A DNA stretch of 64,000 nt. It comes from Pandoraea horticolens. Its GTDB lineage: Bacteria; Pseudomonadota; Gammaproteobacteria; Burkholderiales; Burkholderiaceae. The notes under the pieces are model-generated. The model did no database searches, was not told the origin of the DNA, and worked only from the letters and a program-made list of their open reading frames with translations. How positions within the stretch are numbered: position 1 is the first letter of the stretch; every line of letters starts with the position of its first letter. The position numbers and the translations under genes were made by a program. Shown here one piece after another: positions 44,003-53,621 of this stretch. The DNA is taken from NCBI RefSeq assembly GCF_902459555.1, contig NZ_CABPSM010000001.1, positions 310,001 through 374,000 of the forward strand. The letters run 5' to 3'.

Positions 44003-44649
44003 CCGAGTTCTCCACGTGGGACATGTTGCACGGCCTGCTGCTGGCCGGCCGCTGGACGCTCGCGCTCTCGGCCATCGCCTTCGTCTTCGGCGGGCTGGTG
44101 GCGTTGATGCTGCTCGTGGTGCGCGTCGGACGCGTGCAGTGGGCGGCGAATGCCGTAGCGCTGTACATCGAAGTCTTTCAGGGCACGCCGCTGCTCATGC
44201 AGTTGTTTCTGGTGTTCTTCGGCCTGCCGTTGCTCGGCCTGGACGTCTCGCCGTGGGTGGCCGCGGCCGTTTGCCTCACGCTCTACACGAGCGCCTACCT
44301 GGCGGAAATCTGGCGCGGCTGCGTCGACGCGATTCCGCACGGTCAGTGGGAAGCGTCGTCGAGCCTCGCCATGCGCTACGGCGAGCAACTGCGTCACGTC
44401 ATCCTGCCGCAGGCGCTGCGCATCGCCATCGCACCCACGGTCGGCTTCTCGGTGCAGGTGGTCAAGAGCACGGCGCTCGCGTCGATCATCGGCTTCGACG
44501 AACTGACCAAGACCGGCACCATGCTGACCAATGCGACCTTCCAGCCGTTCACCGTGTACGGCCTCGTCGCTCTGCTCTACTTCGCTGCCTGCTATCCGCT
44601 GTCGCTGTGGGCGCGTCATCTTGAAAGGAAACTCCATGTCGCTCATTGA
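43999..44649 (+). CDS. amino-acid ABC transporter permease 2
   Basis: A 216-residue permease paralogous to the preceding one: YIEVFQGTPLLMQLFLVFFGLPLLGLDVSPWVAA, EIWRGCVDAIPHGQWEASSSLAMRYGEQLRHVILPQALRIAIAPTVG. The first ATG overlaps the upstream stop. Its last 14 bases overlap the ATPase gene. It pairs with permease 1 to form the membrane channel. Confidence 0.93.
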   Translation: MTEFSTWDMLHGLLLAGRWTLALSAIAFVFGGLVALMLLVVRVGRVQWAANAVALYIEVFQGTPLLMQLFLVFFGLPLLGLDVSPWVAAAVCLTLYTSAYLAEIWRGCVDAIPHGQWEASSSLAMRYGEQLRHVILPQALRIAIAPTVGFSVQVVKSTALASIIGFDELTKTGTMLTNATFQPFTVYGLVALLYFAACYPLSLWARHLERKLHVAH

Positions 44650-45358
44650 AGTCAGGGGCATGCAAAAGCGCTTCGGCGAGAACCCGGTGCTCAAGGGCAT
44701 CGACATGGACGTCGAGCGGGGTCAGGTGGTATCGATCATCGGCAAGAGCGGCTCGGGCAAGAGCACGTTGCTGCGCACGCTCAACGGCCTTGAGCGGTTC
44801 GACGCCGGCAGTGTCGCCGTCGACGGTGTGCACGTCGGCGCACGCGACACCGACCTGCGCGCCCTGCGCCTGAAGGTCGGCATGGTGTTCCAGCAGTACA
44901 ACCTGTTTCCGCATCTGTCGGCCGGTGAGAACGTAATGCTCGCGCAGAAGGTCGTGAAAAAGACCTCAAGCGCCGACGCGCGCGAAGTCGCCCGCACCAT
45001 GCTCGCCAAAGTGGGGCTGGCCGACAAGTTCGACAGCTACCCGTCGCAACTCTCGGGAGGACAGCAGCAACGCGTGGCGATTGCGCGCTCGCTCGCCATG
45101 AACCCTGCGGTGCTGCTGTGTGACGAAATCACCTCGGCGCTCGATCCCGAACTGGTCGCCGAAGTGCTCAAGGTGCTCGAAGACCTCGCCGCCGAGGGCA
45201 TGACGCTGATTCTCGTCACGCACGAGATGCGCTTCGCCCGTCACGTATCGGATCGCGTGGTGTTCATGCATCAGGGCAAGATCTGGGAGTCGGGCGAACC
45301 GGAGCAGCTCTTCACGCAGCCGGTCACGCCGGAGTTGCAGCGGTTCATCTGCCAATGA
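44636..45358 (+). CDS. amino-acid ABC transporter ATP-binding protein (GlnQ type)
   Basis: ATPase of 240 residues: Walker A GKSGSGKST, Q-loop VFQQYNLFPHLS, signature LSGGQQQRVAIARSLAM, Walker B VLLCDEITSALDPEL, H-loop VTHEM, all in GlnQ/HisP order. The ATG at 44636 has AAGGAAA 7-10 bases upstream and lies inside the permease gene's 3' end, so translation is coupled. The ureA gene follows after 161 bases, without an obvious terminator. Confidence 0.95.
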   Translation: MSLIEVRGMQKRFGENPVLKGIDMDVERGQVVSIIGKSGSGKSTLLRTLNGLERFDAGSVAVDGVHVGARDTDLRALRLKVGMVFQQYNLFPHLSAGENVMLAQKVVKKTSSADAREVARTMLAKVGLADKFDSYPSQLSGGQQQRVAIARSLAMNPAVLLCDEITSALDPELVAEVLKVLEDLAAEGMTLILVTHEMRFARHVSDRVVFMHQGKIWESGEPEQLFTQPVTPELQRFICQ

Positions 45359-45519
45359 AAACGCCGAAGCGTGACGTCGCCCGTGCCCGCGCGTCGCACA
45401 AGTCTGGTGCGCGCCGGCTCGACCGCAAAACCCAGTGGCGCAGACGTGAGCGCGCGCCTATGATGTGCGGCAGCGGCGTCATCCCACTGAACCCTTGGCA
45501 CTGAAATTTCTTCGTCACG

Positions 45520-45822
45520 ATGAAGCTCACTCCGCGCGAAAAAGACAAGCTGCTCATCTTCACCGCCGCCCTGCTCGCCGAACGCCGGCGTGCGCGCGGC
45601 CTGAAGCTCAACTATCCGGAGGCCGTGGCCTTCATCAGCGCCGCCCTCATGGAAGCCGCGCGCGACGGACGCACCGTGGCCGATCTGATGCACTACGGCA
45701 CCACGCTGCTTACGCGCGAGGATGTCATGGAGGGCGTGCCCGAGATGATCCCGGACATCCAGGTCGAAGCCACCTTTCCGGATGGCACCAAGCTCGTGAC
45801 CGTGCATCACCCGATTCCCTGA
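45520..45822 (+). CDS. ureA: urease subunit gamma
   Basis: Structural subunit of 100 residues: [57 protein letters not shown] and [30 protein letters not shown] match UreA along its whole length. It assembles with UreB and UreC into the cytoplasmic nickel urease. It is separated from ureD by the glycosyltransferase and ABC genes. Confidence 0.98.
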   Translation: MKLTPREKDKLLIFTAALLAERRRARGLKLNYPEAVAFISAALMEAARDGRTVADLMHYGTTLLTREDVMEGVPEMIPDIQVEATFPDGTKLVTVHHPIP

Positions 45823-45961
45823 GATGCGCTGATGCGAGTCCATGCCGGCACTCCCCCCCCGTTGCATTCGCACTCGTGCGCGATCCGGTGCCCGGTGTCG
45901 CTTGGTACCCCCTTCGTACCCCGTTTCTCTGTCGTCGACAACAACATCCTAAGGACGTCTC

Positions 45962-46645
45962 ATGTCAGTGGACCGCCCCCTCAATGCCCATGACGCCGGC
46001 GAAGTGTCCGCCACTTCGCTGACCGCTTCCGCTCGTTCCCCCCGTCACGCGCGTCGCCACCTCGCGCGCGCGGCGACCGGCCTCGCGCTGCTTGCCGCGT
46101 CGGGCGTCGCGCTCGCGCACCCCGGTCATCCGGGGCACGACGCCGCGAGCAGCTTCGCCGCCGGCTTTCTGCATCCGCTGACCGGGGCCGATCACCTTTG
46201 CGCCATGATCGTTGTCGGCTTGTGGAGTTCGCTGACGTCCAAACGCGTCTGGCTTGCTCCGGTGGCGTTCGTCGCCATGCTCGCCGCTGGCGGACTCCTC
46301 GGCATGTCGCATTGGTTCGCGCTGCCCAGTGTCGAGCCGATGATCGCCGTCTCGCTGCTCGTGCTCGGACTGATGCTCGCCACACGCGCGAAGCTGCCGG
46401 GTTGGGCAGGGGCTGCCATCGTGGGCGCGTTCGCGATCTTCCACGGTTTCGCTCACGGCGCCGAACTGCCGGCTGAGGCGAGCGCCATGCACTACGTGGC
46501 AGGCTTCCTGATCGCGACCGGCATGCTGCACGGCATCGGTATCGCAGCGGGCGTTGCGCTGCGCCGTCGCACGGCATGGGTACCGCGCTTGCTGGGGGCG
46601 GGCGTGCTGGCGTACGGCGTATCGCTGCTCGCCGCAGCGGCCTGA
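45962..46645 (+). CDS. ureJ: HupE/UreJ family nickel permease
   Basis: A 227-residue membrane protein. After a basic N-terminus and a signal-like helix ending in [11 protein letters not shown] come about six membrane segments with the family metal motif [12 protein letters not shown] and [11 protein letters not shown]. Members transport Ni(II) or Co(II). Its place between ureA and ureB argues for nickel supply to urease. The N-terminal 45 residues are long for the family, so an internal start is possible, though ATG 45962 has an AAGGA nearby. Confidence 0.92.
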   Translation: MSVDRPLNAHDAGEVSATSLTASARSPRHARRHLARAATGLALLAASGVALAHPGHPGHDAASSFAAGFLHPLTGADHLCAMIVVGLWSSLTSKRVWLAPVAFVAMLAAGGLLGMSHWFALPSVEPMIAVSLLVLGLMLATRAKLPGWAGAAIVGAFAIFHGFAHGAELPAEASAMHYVAGFLIATGMLHGIGIAAGVALRRRTAWVPRLLGAGVLAYGVSLLAAAA

Positions 46646-46674
46646 GTCGCCGTCATGCCTTTTCGGAGACGCTC

Positions 46675-46980
46675 ATGATTCCCGGAGAACTGTTACCCGC
46701 CTCGGGTGAGATCACGCTCAACGAAGGTCGCCCGACCCTCAGCGTGACCGTCGCCAACACTGGCGACCGCCCGATCCAGATCGGTTCGCACTTCCACTTT
46801 TATGAAGTCAACGATGCCCTGCAATTCGACCGCGAAGCGGCGCGTGGCTTTCGTCTGAATATTGCCGCCGGCACGGCAGTGCGCTTCGAGCCGGGGCAGC
46901 AACGTACCGTTGAGCTGGTCGCGTTGGCGGGAGATCGCCGCGTGTTCGGTTTCGCCGGTCGTGTCATGGGGGCGCTATGA
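46675..46980 (+). CDS. ureB: urease subunit beta
   Basis: The 101-residue subunit [53 protein letters not shown]...[23 protein letters not shown] matches UreB fully. ATG 46675 follows CGGAG by 5-6 bases. Its TGA overlaps the ureC ATG. An in-frame extension upstream overlaps the hupE end and is not used. Confidence 0.98.
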   Translation: MIPGELLPASGEITLNEGRPTLSVTVANTGDRPIQIGSHFHFYEVNDALQFDREAARGFRLNIAAGTAVRFEPGQQRTVELVALAGDRRVFGFAGRVMGAL

Positions 46981-48677
46981 AGATTTCACGCCGCGCTTAT
47001 GCGGAAATGTTCGGCCCGACGACAGGCGACCGCCTGCGACTGGCGGACACCGAACTCATCATCGAGATCGAGCGCGATTACACGACCTACGGCGAAGAGG
47101 TGAAGTTCGGCGGCGGCAAGGTCATTCGCGACGGCATGGGCCAATCGCAGCGCACACGCGCCGATGTGGTCGATACCGTCATTACCAACGCCGTCATCAT
47201 CGACCACTGGGGTATCGTCAAAGCCGACATCGGGCTCAAGGACGGCCGCATCTGGGGCATCGGCAAGGCCGGCAACCCGGATATCCAGCCCGGCGTGACC
47301 ATTCCGCTAGGCGGTGCGACGGAGGTGATCGCCGGCGAGGGGATGATCGTCACGGCCGGCGGCATCGACTCGCACATCCATTTCATCTGCCCGCAGCAGA
47401 TCGAGGAGGCGCTCTCGTCCGGCGTGACCACGCTGCTCGGCGGCGGCACCGGCCCCGCCACCGGCACGAACGCCACCACCTGCACACCCGGGCCGTGGCA
47501 CATGGAACGCATGCTGCAAGCCGCCGACGGCTGGCCAATCAACCTCGGCTTTCTCGGCAAGGGCAATGTCAGCCAACCGGCTCCGCTGCTCGAACAGATC
47601 GAAGCCGGCGCCATCGGTCTGAAGCTGCACGAAGACTGGGGCTCCACGCCCGCCGCCATCGACGCCTGCCTGTCGGTTGCCGACGCGACCGACACCCAGG
47701 TCGCGATTCACACCGACACGCTCAATGAAGGCGGCTTCGTCGAGGCGACCGTCGCGGCGATCAATGGCCGCACGATCCACACGTATCACACCGAGGGCGC
47801 CGGGGGCGGACACGCACCGGACATCCTGAAAGTATGCGGCGAGCCCAATGTCCTGCCGTCGTCCACGAATCCGACGCGCCCGTACACCATCAACACGCTC
47901 GACGAGCATCTCGACATGTTGATGGTCTGTCATCACCTCGATCCGGCCATTGCGGAAGACATCGCCTTCGCCGAATCGCGCATCCGGCGCGAGACGATTG
48001 CCGCCGAGGACATCCTGCATGACCTGGGCGCGCTGTCGATGATCTCCTCGGACTCGCAGGCGATGGGGCGCGTAGGCGAAGTCGTCATGCGCACTTGGCA
48101 GACCGCCCACAAGATGAAGGTGCAGCGCGGTGCGCTGGGTACCGATACGGCGCAGGCCGACAACTTCCGCGTCAAACGTTACGTTGCAAAGTACACGATC
48201 AACCCCGCGATCACGCACGGCATGGCCCATGAAATCGGCTCGGTCGAAGTGGGTAAATGGGCCGATCTGGTGTTGTGGGAACCGGCATTCTTCGGCGTGA
48301 AGCCGACGCTGATTCTCAAGGGCGGCATGATTACGACGGCGCTCATGGGCGACCCGAACGCGTCGATTCCGACACCCCAGCCGGTGCACTACCGCGAGAT
48401 GTTCGGCGCACGCGCCGGGGCGATGGCGCGCACGTGCCTCACGTTCGTGTCGCAGGCGGCGTACGATGGCGACGTGGCTGGCCGTTACGGGCTGACCAAG
48501 CGCATCGTGCCGGTGCGCAATATCCGGCAGGTGACCAAGGCCAACATGATCAACAACGACTGGTTACCGCACATCAGCGTCGACCCCGAGACCTATCAGG
48601 TCATCGCAGACGGTCAGTTGCTGACGTGCGAGCCGGCGACCGTGCTGCCGATGGCGCAACGTTACTTCCTTTTCTGA
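46977..48677 (+). CDS. ureC: urease subunit alpha (catalytic)
   Basis: The 566-residue catalytic subunit hydrolyses urea to ammonia and carbamate at a dinickel centre. Nickel ligands are visible: His133 and His135 (DSHIHF) and the carbamylated Lys216 in [12 protein letters not shown]. The flap has VCHHLDP with its catalytic His. Length and N-terminus ([25 protein letters not shown]) are canonical. It overlaps ureB by ATGA and is followed 3 bases later by ureE. Confidence 0.99.
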   Translation: MKISRRAYAEMFGPTTGDRLRLADTELIIEIERDYTTYGEEVKFGGGKVIRDGMGQSQRTRADVVDTVITNAVIIDHWGIVKADIGLKDGRIWGIGKAGNPDIQPGVTIPLGGATEVIAGEGMIVTAGGIDSHIHFICPQQIEEALSSGVTTLLGGGTGPATGTNATTCTPGPWHMERMLQAADGWPINLGFLGKGNVSQPAPLLEQIEAGAIGLKLHEDWGSTPAAIDACLSVADATDTQVAIHTDTLNEGGFVEATVAAINGRTIHTYHTEGAGGGHAPDILKVCGEPNVLPSSTNPTRPYTINTLDEHLDMLMVCHHLDPAIAEDIAFAESRIRRETIAAEDILHDLGALSMISSDSQAMGRVGEVVMRTWQTAHKMKVQRGALGTDTAQADNFRVKRYVAKYTINPAITHGMAHEIGSVEVGKWADLVLWEPAFFGVKPTLILKGGMITTALMGDPNASIPTPQPVHYREMFGARAGAMARTCLTFVSQAAYDGDVAGRYGLTKRIVPVRNIRQVTKANMINNDWLPHISVDPETYQVIADGQLLTCEPATVLPMAQRYFLF

Positions 48678-48680
48678 TCC

Positions 48681-49487
48681 ATGCCGCAAGATTCCGAATC
48701 GCCCACCTCCGCGCAGAACGCGTCGTCGTCGACGCTGCGTCGCGTCGAGAAACGCCTGGAAGCCGGACGTATCGCTGCGCCACTCGCGCGGCGTGCCCCG
48801 GCGCTCGTGTTGCCGTTCGACGCCCGCAGCAAGAGCCGCCTGCGCGCCACGCTGGAAACCGGCGAAGACGTCGCACTATTCCTGCCGCGCGGCACCGTGT
48901 TGCGCGGCGGCGACGTGCTCGTGGCCGACGACGGCGGCCTCATTCGGGTGGAAGCTGCCGCCGAGACGGTGCTGCTCGTCACGGCGGCCACGGCGCTCGC
49001 GCTCACCCGCGCGGCGTACCACCTCGGCAACCGGCATACCCCGGTGGAAGTCGGCGACGGCTATCTCAAGCTCGAATACGATCCGGTGCTGCGCGACATG
49101 CTGCTGCGACTCGATGTCGACGTGGCCGAAGCCCTGATGCCATTCGAGCCCGAAGCGGGCGCCTATGGCGGCGGACACAAGCACGGTCACGATGCGACTT
49201 TTGCCGAAGACTTTGCGATCGCTCAGCAGGTGTTCCACGAGCATCACGGACATTCGCACGATCACGATCATGACCATAGTCATGGGCACTCGCACGCTCA
49301 TTCACACGACCACGATCATGGTCACGTCCATGGCCCGGGGTGCAGTCACGATCACGCGCCGGGTCATGTGCACGGCCCCGATTGCGGGCACGACCATTCC
49401 CATACGCCGGCCAGCAGCAGTGCTGGCGGCGAGGCTTTCCCTGTGAGTCCGACCGATGACGGCAAGTCTGGCCAGCCCGCTCACTGA
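48681..49487 (+). CDS. ureE: urease accessory nickel chaperone with long His-rich tail
   Basis: UreE receives and delivers Ni(II). The N-terminal domain and the ferredoxin-like domain ([15 protein letters not shown]...[29 protein letters not shown]) are typical. The C-terminal region from about residue 182 is exceptionally His-rich, with about 27 His and HD/HS/HG dipeptides. It contains a duplicated unit HVHGP(G/D)C(S/G)HDH that adds two Cys. Total length 268 against about 150-200 for tail-less UreE. It has a non-conserved 20-residue N-terminal lead. It overlaps ureF by 32 bases. Confidence 0.96.
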   Translation: MPQDSESPTSAQNASSSTLRRVEKRLEAGRIAAPLARRAPALVLPFDARSKSRLRATLETGEDVALFLPRGTVLRGGDVLVADDGGLIRVEAAAETVLLVTAATALALTRAAYHLGNRHTPVEVGDGYLKLEYDPVLRDMLLRLDVDVAEALMPFEPEAGAYGGGHKHGHDATFAEDFAIAQQVFHEHHGHSHDHDHDHSHGHSHAHSHDHDHGHVHGPGCSHDHAPGHVHGPDCGHDHSHTPASSSAGGEAFPVSPTDDGKSGQPAH

Positions 49488-50181
49488 ACCGGTTGCCACC
49501 GCGTCGCTGCAATCGCTCGCCGCGCTGCTGCATCTCGCCTCGCCGGCGCTGCCCATTGGCGCCTTCAGCTATTCGCAGGGCCTTGAAGCCGCTGTCGAGC
49601 ACGGCATCGTTCACGACGCCCCGAGCGCCGAGCGCTGGATCGCCAGTCAGCTCGACGGCGTTTTCACGACGGGCGAGATGGCACTACTCGCCCGGCAGTG
49701 GCGTCACTGGCAAGCGAACGACATCGCGTCGCTCACCCGCGTGAACGACTGGCTGCTCGCCACGCGCGAGGCAGCCGAATTACGCGCAGAGACCGAGCAG
49801 ATGGGCTGGTCGCTCACGCAACTCGCGCTCTCGCTCGAATGGGGCGAGCCTGCGCAGCGGGAGCACCTGGCCGCGCTGCGCCCGATGGCGTTGGCGACGG
49901 CATTCGCCTTTGCGGCGTTGACGCATGGCGCCCCGCTAGCCGACACGCTGGTCGCTTACGCGTTCAGTTGGCTGGAGAACCAGGTGGCCGGTGCGCTCAA
50001 GGCGGTTCCGCTCGGACAACTCGCGGCGCAACGCGTGATTGTCGCGCTGCGCCCTCGCGTGGTCGAAGCGGCCCGCCGGGCGGCGTCGCTGCCTGACGAC
50101 GAGATCAATACGTTTTCCCCGGCGCTCGCCATTCTCGCGTCGCGTCACGAGACACAGTATTCACGCCTGTTCCGTTCGTGA
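49456..50181 (+). CDS. ureF: urease accessory protein UreF
   Basis: All-helical GTPase-regulating protein of 241 residues that bridges UreD and Ure[39 protein letters not shown]-like [14 protein letters not shown] and the C-terminal region with [31 protein letters not shown]. It starts within the 3' end of ureE in another frame, indicating coupling. Confidence 0.96.
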   Translation: MTASLASPLTEPVATASLQSLAALLHLASPALPIGAFSYSQGLEAAVEHGIVHDAPSAERWIASQLDGVFTTGEMALLARQWRHWQANDIASLTRVNDWLLATREAAELRAETEQMGWSLTQLALSLEWGEPAQREHLAALRPMALATAFAFAALTHGAPLADTLVAYAFSWLENQVAGALKAVPLGQLAAQRVIVALRPRVVEAARRAASLPDDEINTFSPALAILASRHETQYSRLFRS

Positions 50182-50254
50182 GACACGATACGTCGCGTCT
50201 TCTTTTGGCTTTTTCGCCCCTTTCGCCTGCTCTCCGCCACCCACGACATTCGCC

Positions 50255-50893
50255 ATGACGACTTCTGCCAACGCCCGTCGCACCAAGAAGAATCCGCCGC
50301 TGCGTGTCGGCATCGGAGGCCCGGTCGGCTCCGGCAAAACCACCCTGACCGAGATGCTCTGCAAAGCCATGCGCGAGCGCTACGATCTCGTGGTCATCAC
50401 CAACGACATCTACACGAAGGAAGATCAGCGCCTGCTGACGGTGGCTGGCGCGCTGGAGCCCGAACGTATTCTTGGCGTCGAGACGGGTGGCTGCCCGCAT
50501 ACGGCCATTCGAGAAGACGCGTCGATCAACCTGGAAGCCGTCGAGCGCATGCTCGAACGCTTTCCCGACGCCGATGTGGTTTTCATCGAATCGGGCGGCG
50601 ACAACCTCGCCGCCACGTTCAGCCCTGAACTGTCGGATCTCACGATCTACGTCATCGATGTCGCGGGCGGCGAGAAGATTCCACGCAAGGGCGGGCCAGG
50701 CATTACCAAGTCGGACCTCCTCGTCATCAACAAGACCGATCTCGCCCCCTACGTCGGCGCGTCGCTCGACATCATGCGTTCGGATACACAGAAGATGCGC
50801 GGCATGCGCCCTTTCGTCATGGGGAATATGAAGGAAGGCAAAGGCCTTCAGGAGATCATCCGCTTTATCGAGGCGCGGGGCATGCTGGCTTGA
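50255..50893 (+). CDS. ureG: urease accessory GTPase UreG
   Basis: SIMIBI-class GTPase of 212 residues: P-loop [11 protein letters not shown] (about 20-30), the metal-binding CPH motif in [17 protein letters not shown], Walker B-like [20 protein letters not shown], and the guanine motif NKTD. It drives GTP-dependent Ni(II) insertion into urease. ATG 50255 starts the protein; the longer open frame upstream overlaps ureF and is discarded. It is the last gene of the urease block. Confidence 0.98.
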   Translation: MTTSANARRTKKNPPLRVGIGGPVGSGKTTLTEMLCKAMRERYDLVVITNDIYTKEDQRLLTVAGALEPERILGVETGGCPHTAIREDASINLEAVERMLERFPDADVVFIESGGDNLAATFSPELSDLTIYVIDVAGGEKIPRKGGPGITKSDLLVINKTDLAPYVGASLDIMRSDTQKMRGMRPFVMGNMKEGKGLQEIIRFIEARGMLA

Positions 50894-50920
50894 GATGATG
50901 TGCGAGGACGCCCGGTCGTG

Positions 50921-51112
50921 CTATGACATTGGGATAGCCTGCCGCTTGACGTGATGTACGGTCAGGACCTCCACGTGCTCCTCTCCAATTTGATAAATGA
51001 CCCGATAGTTTTTGTGAACCGTCAGATAGCGCGTTCCCGGGATATCACCTCGGCGGCCAAATCCTGGGAACGTTTGCAGTCGGTCAACAGACGCCTTGAA
51101 CAATTGATTCAT
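50921..51112 (-). CDS. RelE/ParE-family toxin, 5' end apparently damaged
   Basis: From the first ATG (51112) only 63 residues are encoded: MNQLFKASVDRLQTFPGFGRRGDIPGTRYLTVHKNYRVIYQIGEEHVEVLTVHHVKR, the C-terminal two thirds of a ParE/RelE toxin. Family-like sequence continues upstream in the same frame to about 51197 (RRVLWTVEAADERKRILRGIAEQDRSAAKR), but no ATG, GTG or TTG occurs before the TGA at 51221-51223. A GTG at 51224, right after the antitoxin gene, is in another frame. This suggests a one-base frameshift near the 5' end, or use of a rare start such as CTG or ATT. The antitoxin gene directly upstream is intact. Confidence 0.72.
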   Translation of the reverse strand: MNQLFKASVDRLQTFPGFGRRGDIPGTRYLTVHKNYRVIYQIGEEHVEVLTVHHVKRQAIPMS

Positions 51113-51225
51113 ACGCTTCGCAGCCGACCTATCCTGCTCGGCAATACCTCTCAGTATTCGCTTTCGTTCATCTGCCGCTTCGACGGTCCACAGGACCCGT
51201 CGATAATTCGTGGCTGCGGCTCACG

Positions 51226-51429
51226 TCATCCGAACAGGGCTTCACATTTCGCTTCGACGACATCCCCCGTGAGAACGCGTCCGGCAGCGACATCTTCGAG
51301 GCCACGCCTCACTTTCTCACGAACGATCCATGCTTCGTCGGCATCGTGAGTCATCGCTTGGCGTTGGGAAATGGCATGCTCCGACGGTCGGCATATAAAG
51401 GGACCGAAGGTTTGATCGGCAACTTGCAT
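51226..51429 (-). CDS. small antitoxin partner (ParD-like)
   Basis: The 67-residue protein MQVADQTFGPFICRPSEHAISQRQAMTHDADEAWIVREKVRRGLEDVAAGRVLTGDVVEAKCEALFG precedes a ParE/RelE-type toxin frame. The C-terminal part (REKVRRGLEDVAAGRVLTGDVVEAK) resembles the toxin-wrapping tails of ParD and related antitoxins. A good AGGAGT lies seven to ten bases before ATG 51429. A 10-bp palindrome ACACGCGTGT at 51467-51476 could be the autoregulatory operator. The DNA-binding N-terminus is not a clear ribbon-helix-helix, so the family is tentative. Confidence 0.68.
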   Translation of the reverse strand: MQVADQTFGPFICRPSEHAISQRQAMTHDADEAWIVREKVRRGLEDVAAGRVLTGDVVEAKCEALFG

Positions 51430-51576
51430 CGTGACTCCTGACTAGGCTTTGGGCGGGGGGCCACTCACACGCGTGTTGCCAAAGTAGTCGTCCGGGATGG
51501 AGGGAGTCAAGCGGGTCGGCAGAATTCTCGGGCGATTCCTAGCTGGATTGCCCGCCCTTCCGATGGGCACATCAGA

Positions 51577-52569
51577 CTACCGCTGCGCCACCGAAAACCC
51601 GTGCTCGCGCAGCAGTTGCAGCACGCCATGCGGACCGCCGAGGTGGAGGGTGCCGATGGCGACGAAGACCGGCTTGCCCGAGTCTGCCAGGAACAGCATG
51701 CGCGCCAGAAAACGCCGGTTGCGCGAGTACAGAATGCGCTCGTCGATGGCGTCGGCCAGTGCCACGTTGTGGCGCACTTGCGCAGACTTGCTCTGCGACC
51801 AGTCGAATACCAGTTCGGCATCTCCCGCCCGCCACAGGCGATGCAACTCCTCCACCTGTGCCGTCGCCGTCTTTGGCGTGAGCACCAGTTCCTGCGCCAG
51901 CAACTCGTTCTGCTGGGCCGCCGTCAGGCCGGTGAAAGCATCCATTTGCTCCGCAAGCGACTCGAGGCCGACGATGCGCCCGCGATAGATGTTCTCCAAC
52001 TGGTTCTCGGTGCCGTACTCCGTTTGCAGGTCGGCCCCTATCGAATCCAGTGTCTCAACGAGCAGCGCCGCCAGCCACGGACGCATATGACGAATCTCGG
52101 CAAGCATCGCCGGATTGTTTTTCAGACGGTCGCGCAACTTACGCCATAACGGCGCCGGAATCATCTTCGGCAGACAAGCCCGCGAACACATGCCGTACTT
52201 CTGGACGTCGTCCTGCGACATCGTCAGATCGTCGGGCGATAGCTCGAACGCCACCGCCGCCGACACGCGCAACGCATCGACCACCACTTTGCGGAACGGA
52301 TAGTCGTCGGGCTTGCCGACGTGCAGGGTACCCATCACGTAGATGGTCATGTCGCCCTTGCGGGCTTCGTAGAATGGGAGATTGGCGCCCGGCGGCGCCT
52401 CGCCGGGCTCGGGCACCACCAGCGGCAGCGCGCGCTGCGGCATAGCACCCGGCGTCACGATCGACGCGGCGTCCAACGTGACTGCGAGCGTCATCAGCAG
52501 GCAGCCGAGCAGCCAGCCGGTCAATGCAACGCCCCGGCGAACCTGCGTCGCGCGTGGTGGTCCACCCAA
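51577..52569 (-). CDS. TraB/GumN family protein (Tiki-like metalloprotease fold)
   Basis: The 330-residue protein has a hydrophobic N-terminus (GVALTGWLLGCLLMTLAVTLDAAS) and a TraB/GumN domain. The two conserved GxxH motifs are GTLHVGKPDDYPF near residue 80 and AIGTLHLGGPHGVLQLL near the C-terminus; Glu in VAFELSPDD is also typical. Related eukaryotic Tiki proteins are metalloproteases, but bacterial functions are unclear. A TTG start at 52569 is used because GAGGGA lies about ten bases upstream and no early ATG exists. It follows the dppF-like gene by 5 bases. Confidence 0.85.
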   Translation of the reverse strand: MGGPPRATQVRRGVALTGWLLGCLLMTLAVTLDAASIVTPGAMPQRALPLVVPEPGEAPPGANLPFYEARKGDMTIYVMGTLHVGKPDDYPFRKVVVDALRVSAAVAFELSPDDLTMSQDDVQKYGMCSRACLPKMIPAPLWRKLRDRLKNNPAMLAEIRHMRPWLAALLVETLDSIGADLQTEYGTENQLENIYRGRIVGLESLAEQMDAFTGLTAAQQNELLAQELVLTPKTATAQVEELHRLWRAGDAELVFDWSQSKSAQVRHNVALADAIDERILYSRNRRFLARMLFLADSGKPVFVAIGTLHLGGPHGVLQLLREHGFSVAQR

Positions 52570-52574
52570 TCTCG

Positions 52575-53621
52575 TTATCCCTCAATGTCTTCAACCCGAT
52601 GGCACGCCACCAGACGTCCTTCGAGCTTGCGCAATTGCGGCACTTCCCTGCGGCAACGGTCGATGGCATACGGACAGCGCGGCGCAAACGCACACCCCGG
52701 CGGTGGCCGCAACGGCGACGGCAGCTCGCCGATCAGCGGAATCTTCACGCGCCGCTCGGACGGCTTGATCGCCGGTGTCGCCGACATCAGTGCCTTGGTG
52801 TACGGATGCAGCGGCTTGCCGAACACGGCGGCCTTGGGACCGTGTTCAACCGCACGGCCGAGGTACATCACCATGACGTCGTCGGCCACATGCTCGACCA
52901 CCGCGAGATTATGCGACACGAATACGTAACTCGTCGCGTATCGGTCCTGCAAATCCATGAAAAGATTCAGGATCTGTGCCTGAATTGAGACATCCAGGGC
53001 CGAAACGGGCTCGTCGGCAACCACAATGGCCGGCGACATGATCATCGCCCGGGCAATCGCCACCCGCTGCCGCTGACCACCCGAGAACATGTGCGGATAT
53101 CGCGCCACATGCTCCGGGCGCAACCCGACCGTGCGCATCATCTCGGCAATCTTCTCGCCCCGCTCCGCACGGCTGAGCGACGTATTGATAGCCAACGGCT
53201 CGTCAAGCGCCTGCCCCACGGTCTTACGAGGATTGAGCGAGGCGTATGGGTTCTGGAACACCATCTGAATGCGCGTGCGCAGCGGCGCCAGCGCTCCCGC
53301 CGACGCCCCCGTGGTTTCGATGGCATCGATGGCGAGTCTGCCGGACGTCGGGGGTTCGATCAACGTCAACACCCGGGCCAGCGTCGATTTGCCGCACCCC
53401 GATTCGCCAACCACCGCCAACGTACGCCCCGCAGCCAGCGTGAACGACACGCCATTCAGCGCCTTGACGGTGGCCTGTCCGCGCATCAACCCGCGGTTCA
53501 CCGTGTAGAAGCGCGTCAACTCCTGCGCGGCCAACACCAACGGGCCGCCGTCGCGTCCGCTGCCGTTGGGGGCAGGTGCCTCGGGAGCCCCCGGAGGCGT
53601 CGCGAAAACGGTCTCACTCAT
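52575..53621 (-). CDS. dppF: dipeptide/oligopeptide ABC transporter ATP-binding protein (DppF type)
   Basis: The 348-residue ATPase has Walker [11 protein letters not shown]-loop [23 protein letters not shown], signature [15 protein letters not shown], Walker [15 protein letters not shown], and the oligopeptide-type C-terminal region with [21 protein letters not shown], probably an iron-sulfur site. ATG 53621 has AGGAGC upstream and overlaps the dppD stop (ATGA). The longer frame upstream overlaps dppD and is discarded. Confidence 0.93.
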   Translation of the reverse strand: MSETVFATPPGAPEAPAPNGSGRDGGPLVLAAQELTRFYTVNRGLMRGQATVKALNGVSFTLAAGRTLAVVGESGCGKSTLARVLTLIEPPTSGRLAIDAIETTGASAGALAPLRTRIQMVFQNPYASLNPRKTVGQALDEPLAINTSLSRAERGEKIAEMMRTVGLRPEHVARYPHMFSGGQRQRVAIARAMIMSPAIVVADEPVSALDVSIQAQILNLFMDLQDRYATSYVFVSHNLAVVEHVADDVMVMYLGRAVEHGPKAAVFGKPLHPYTKALMSATPAIKPSERRVKIPLIGELPSPLRPPPGCAFAPRCPYAIDRCRREVPQLRKLEGRLVACHRVEDIEG

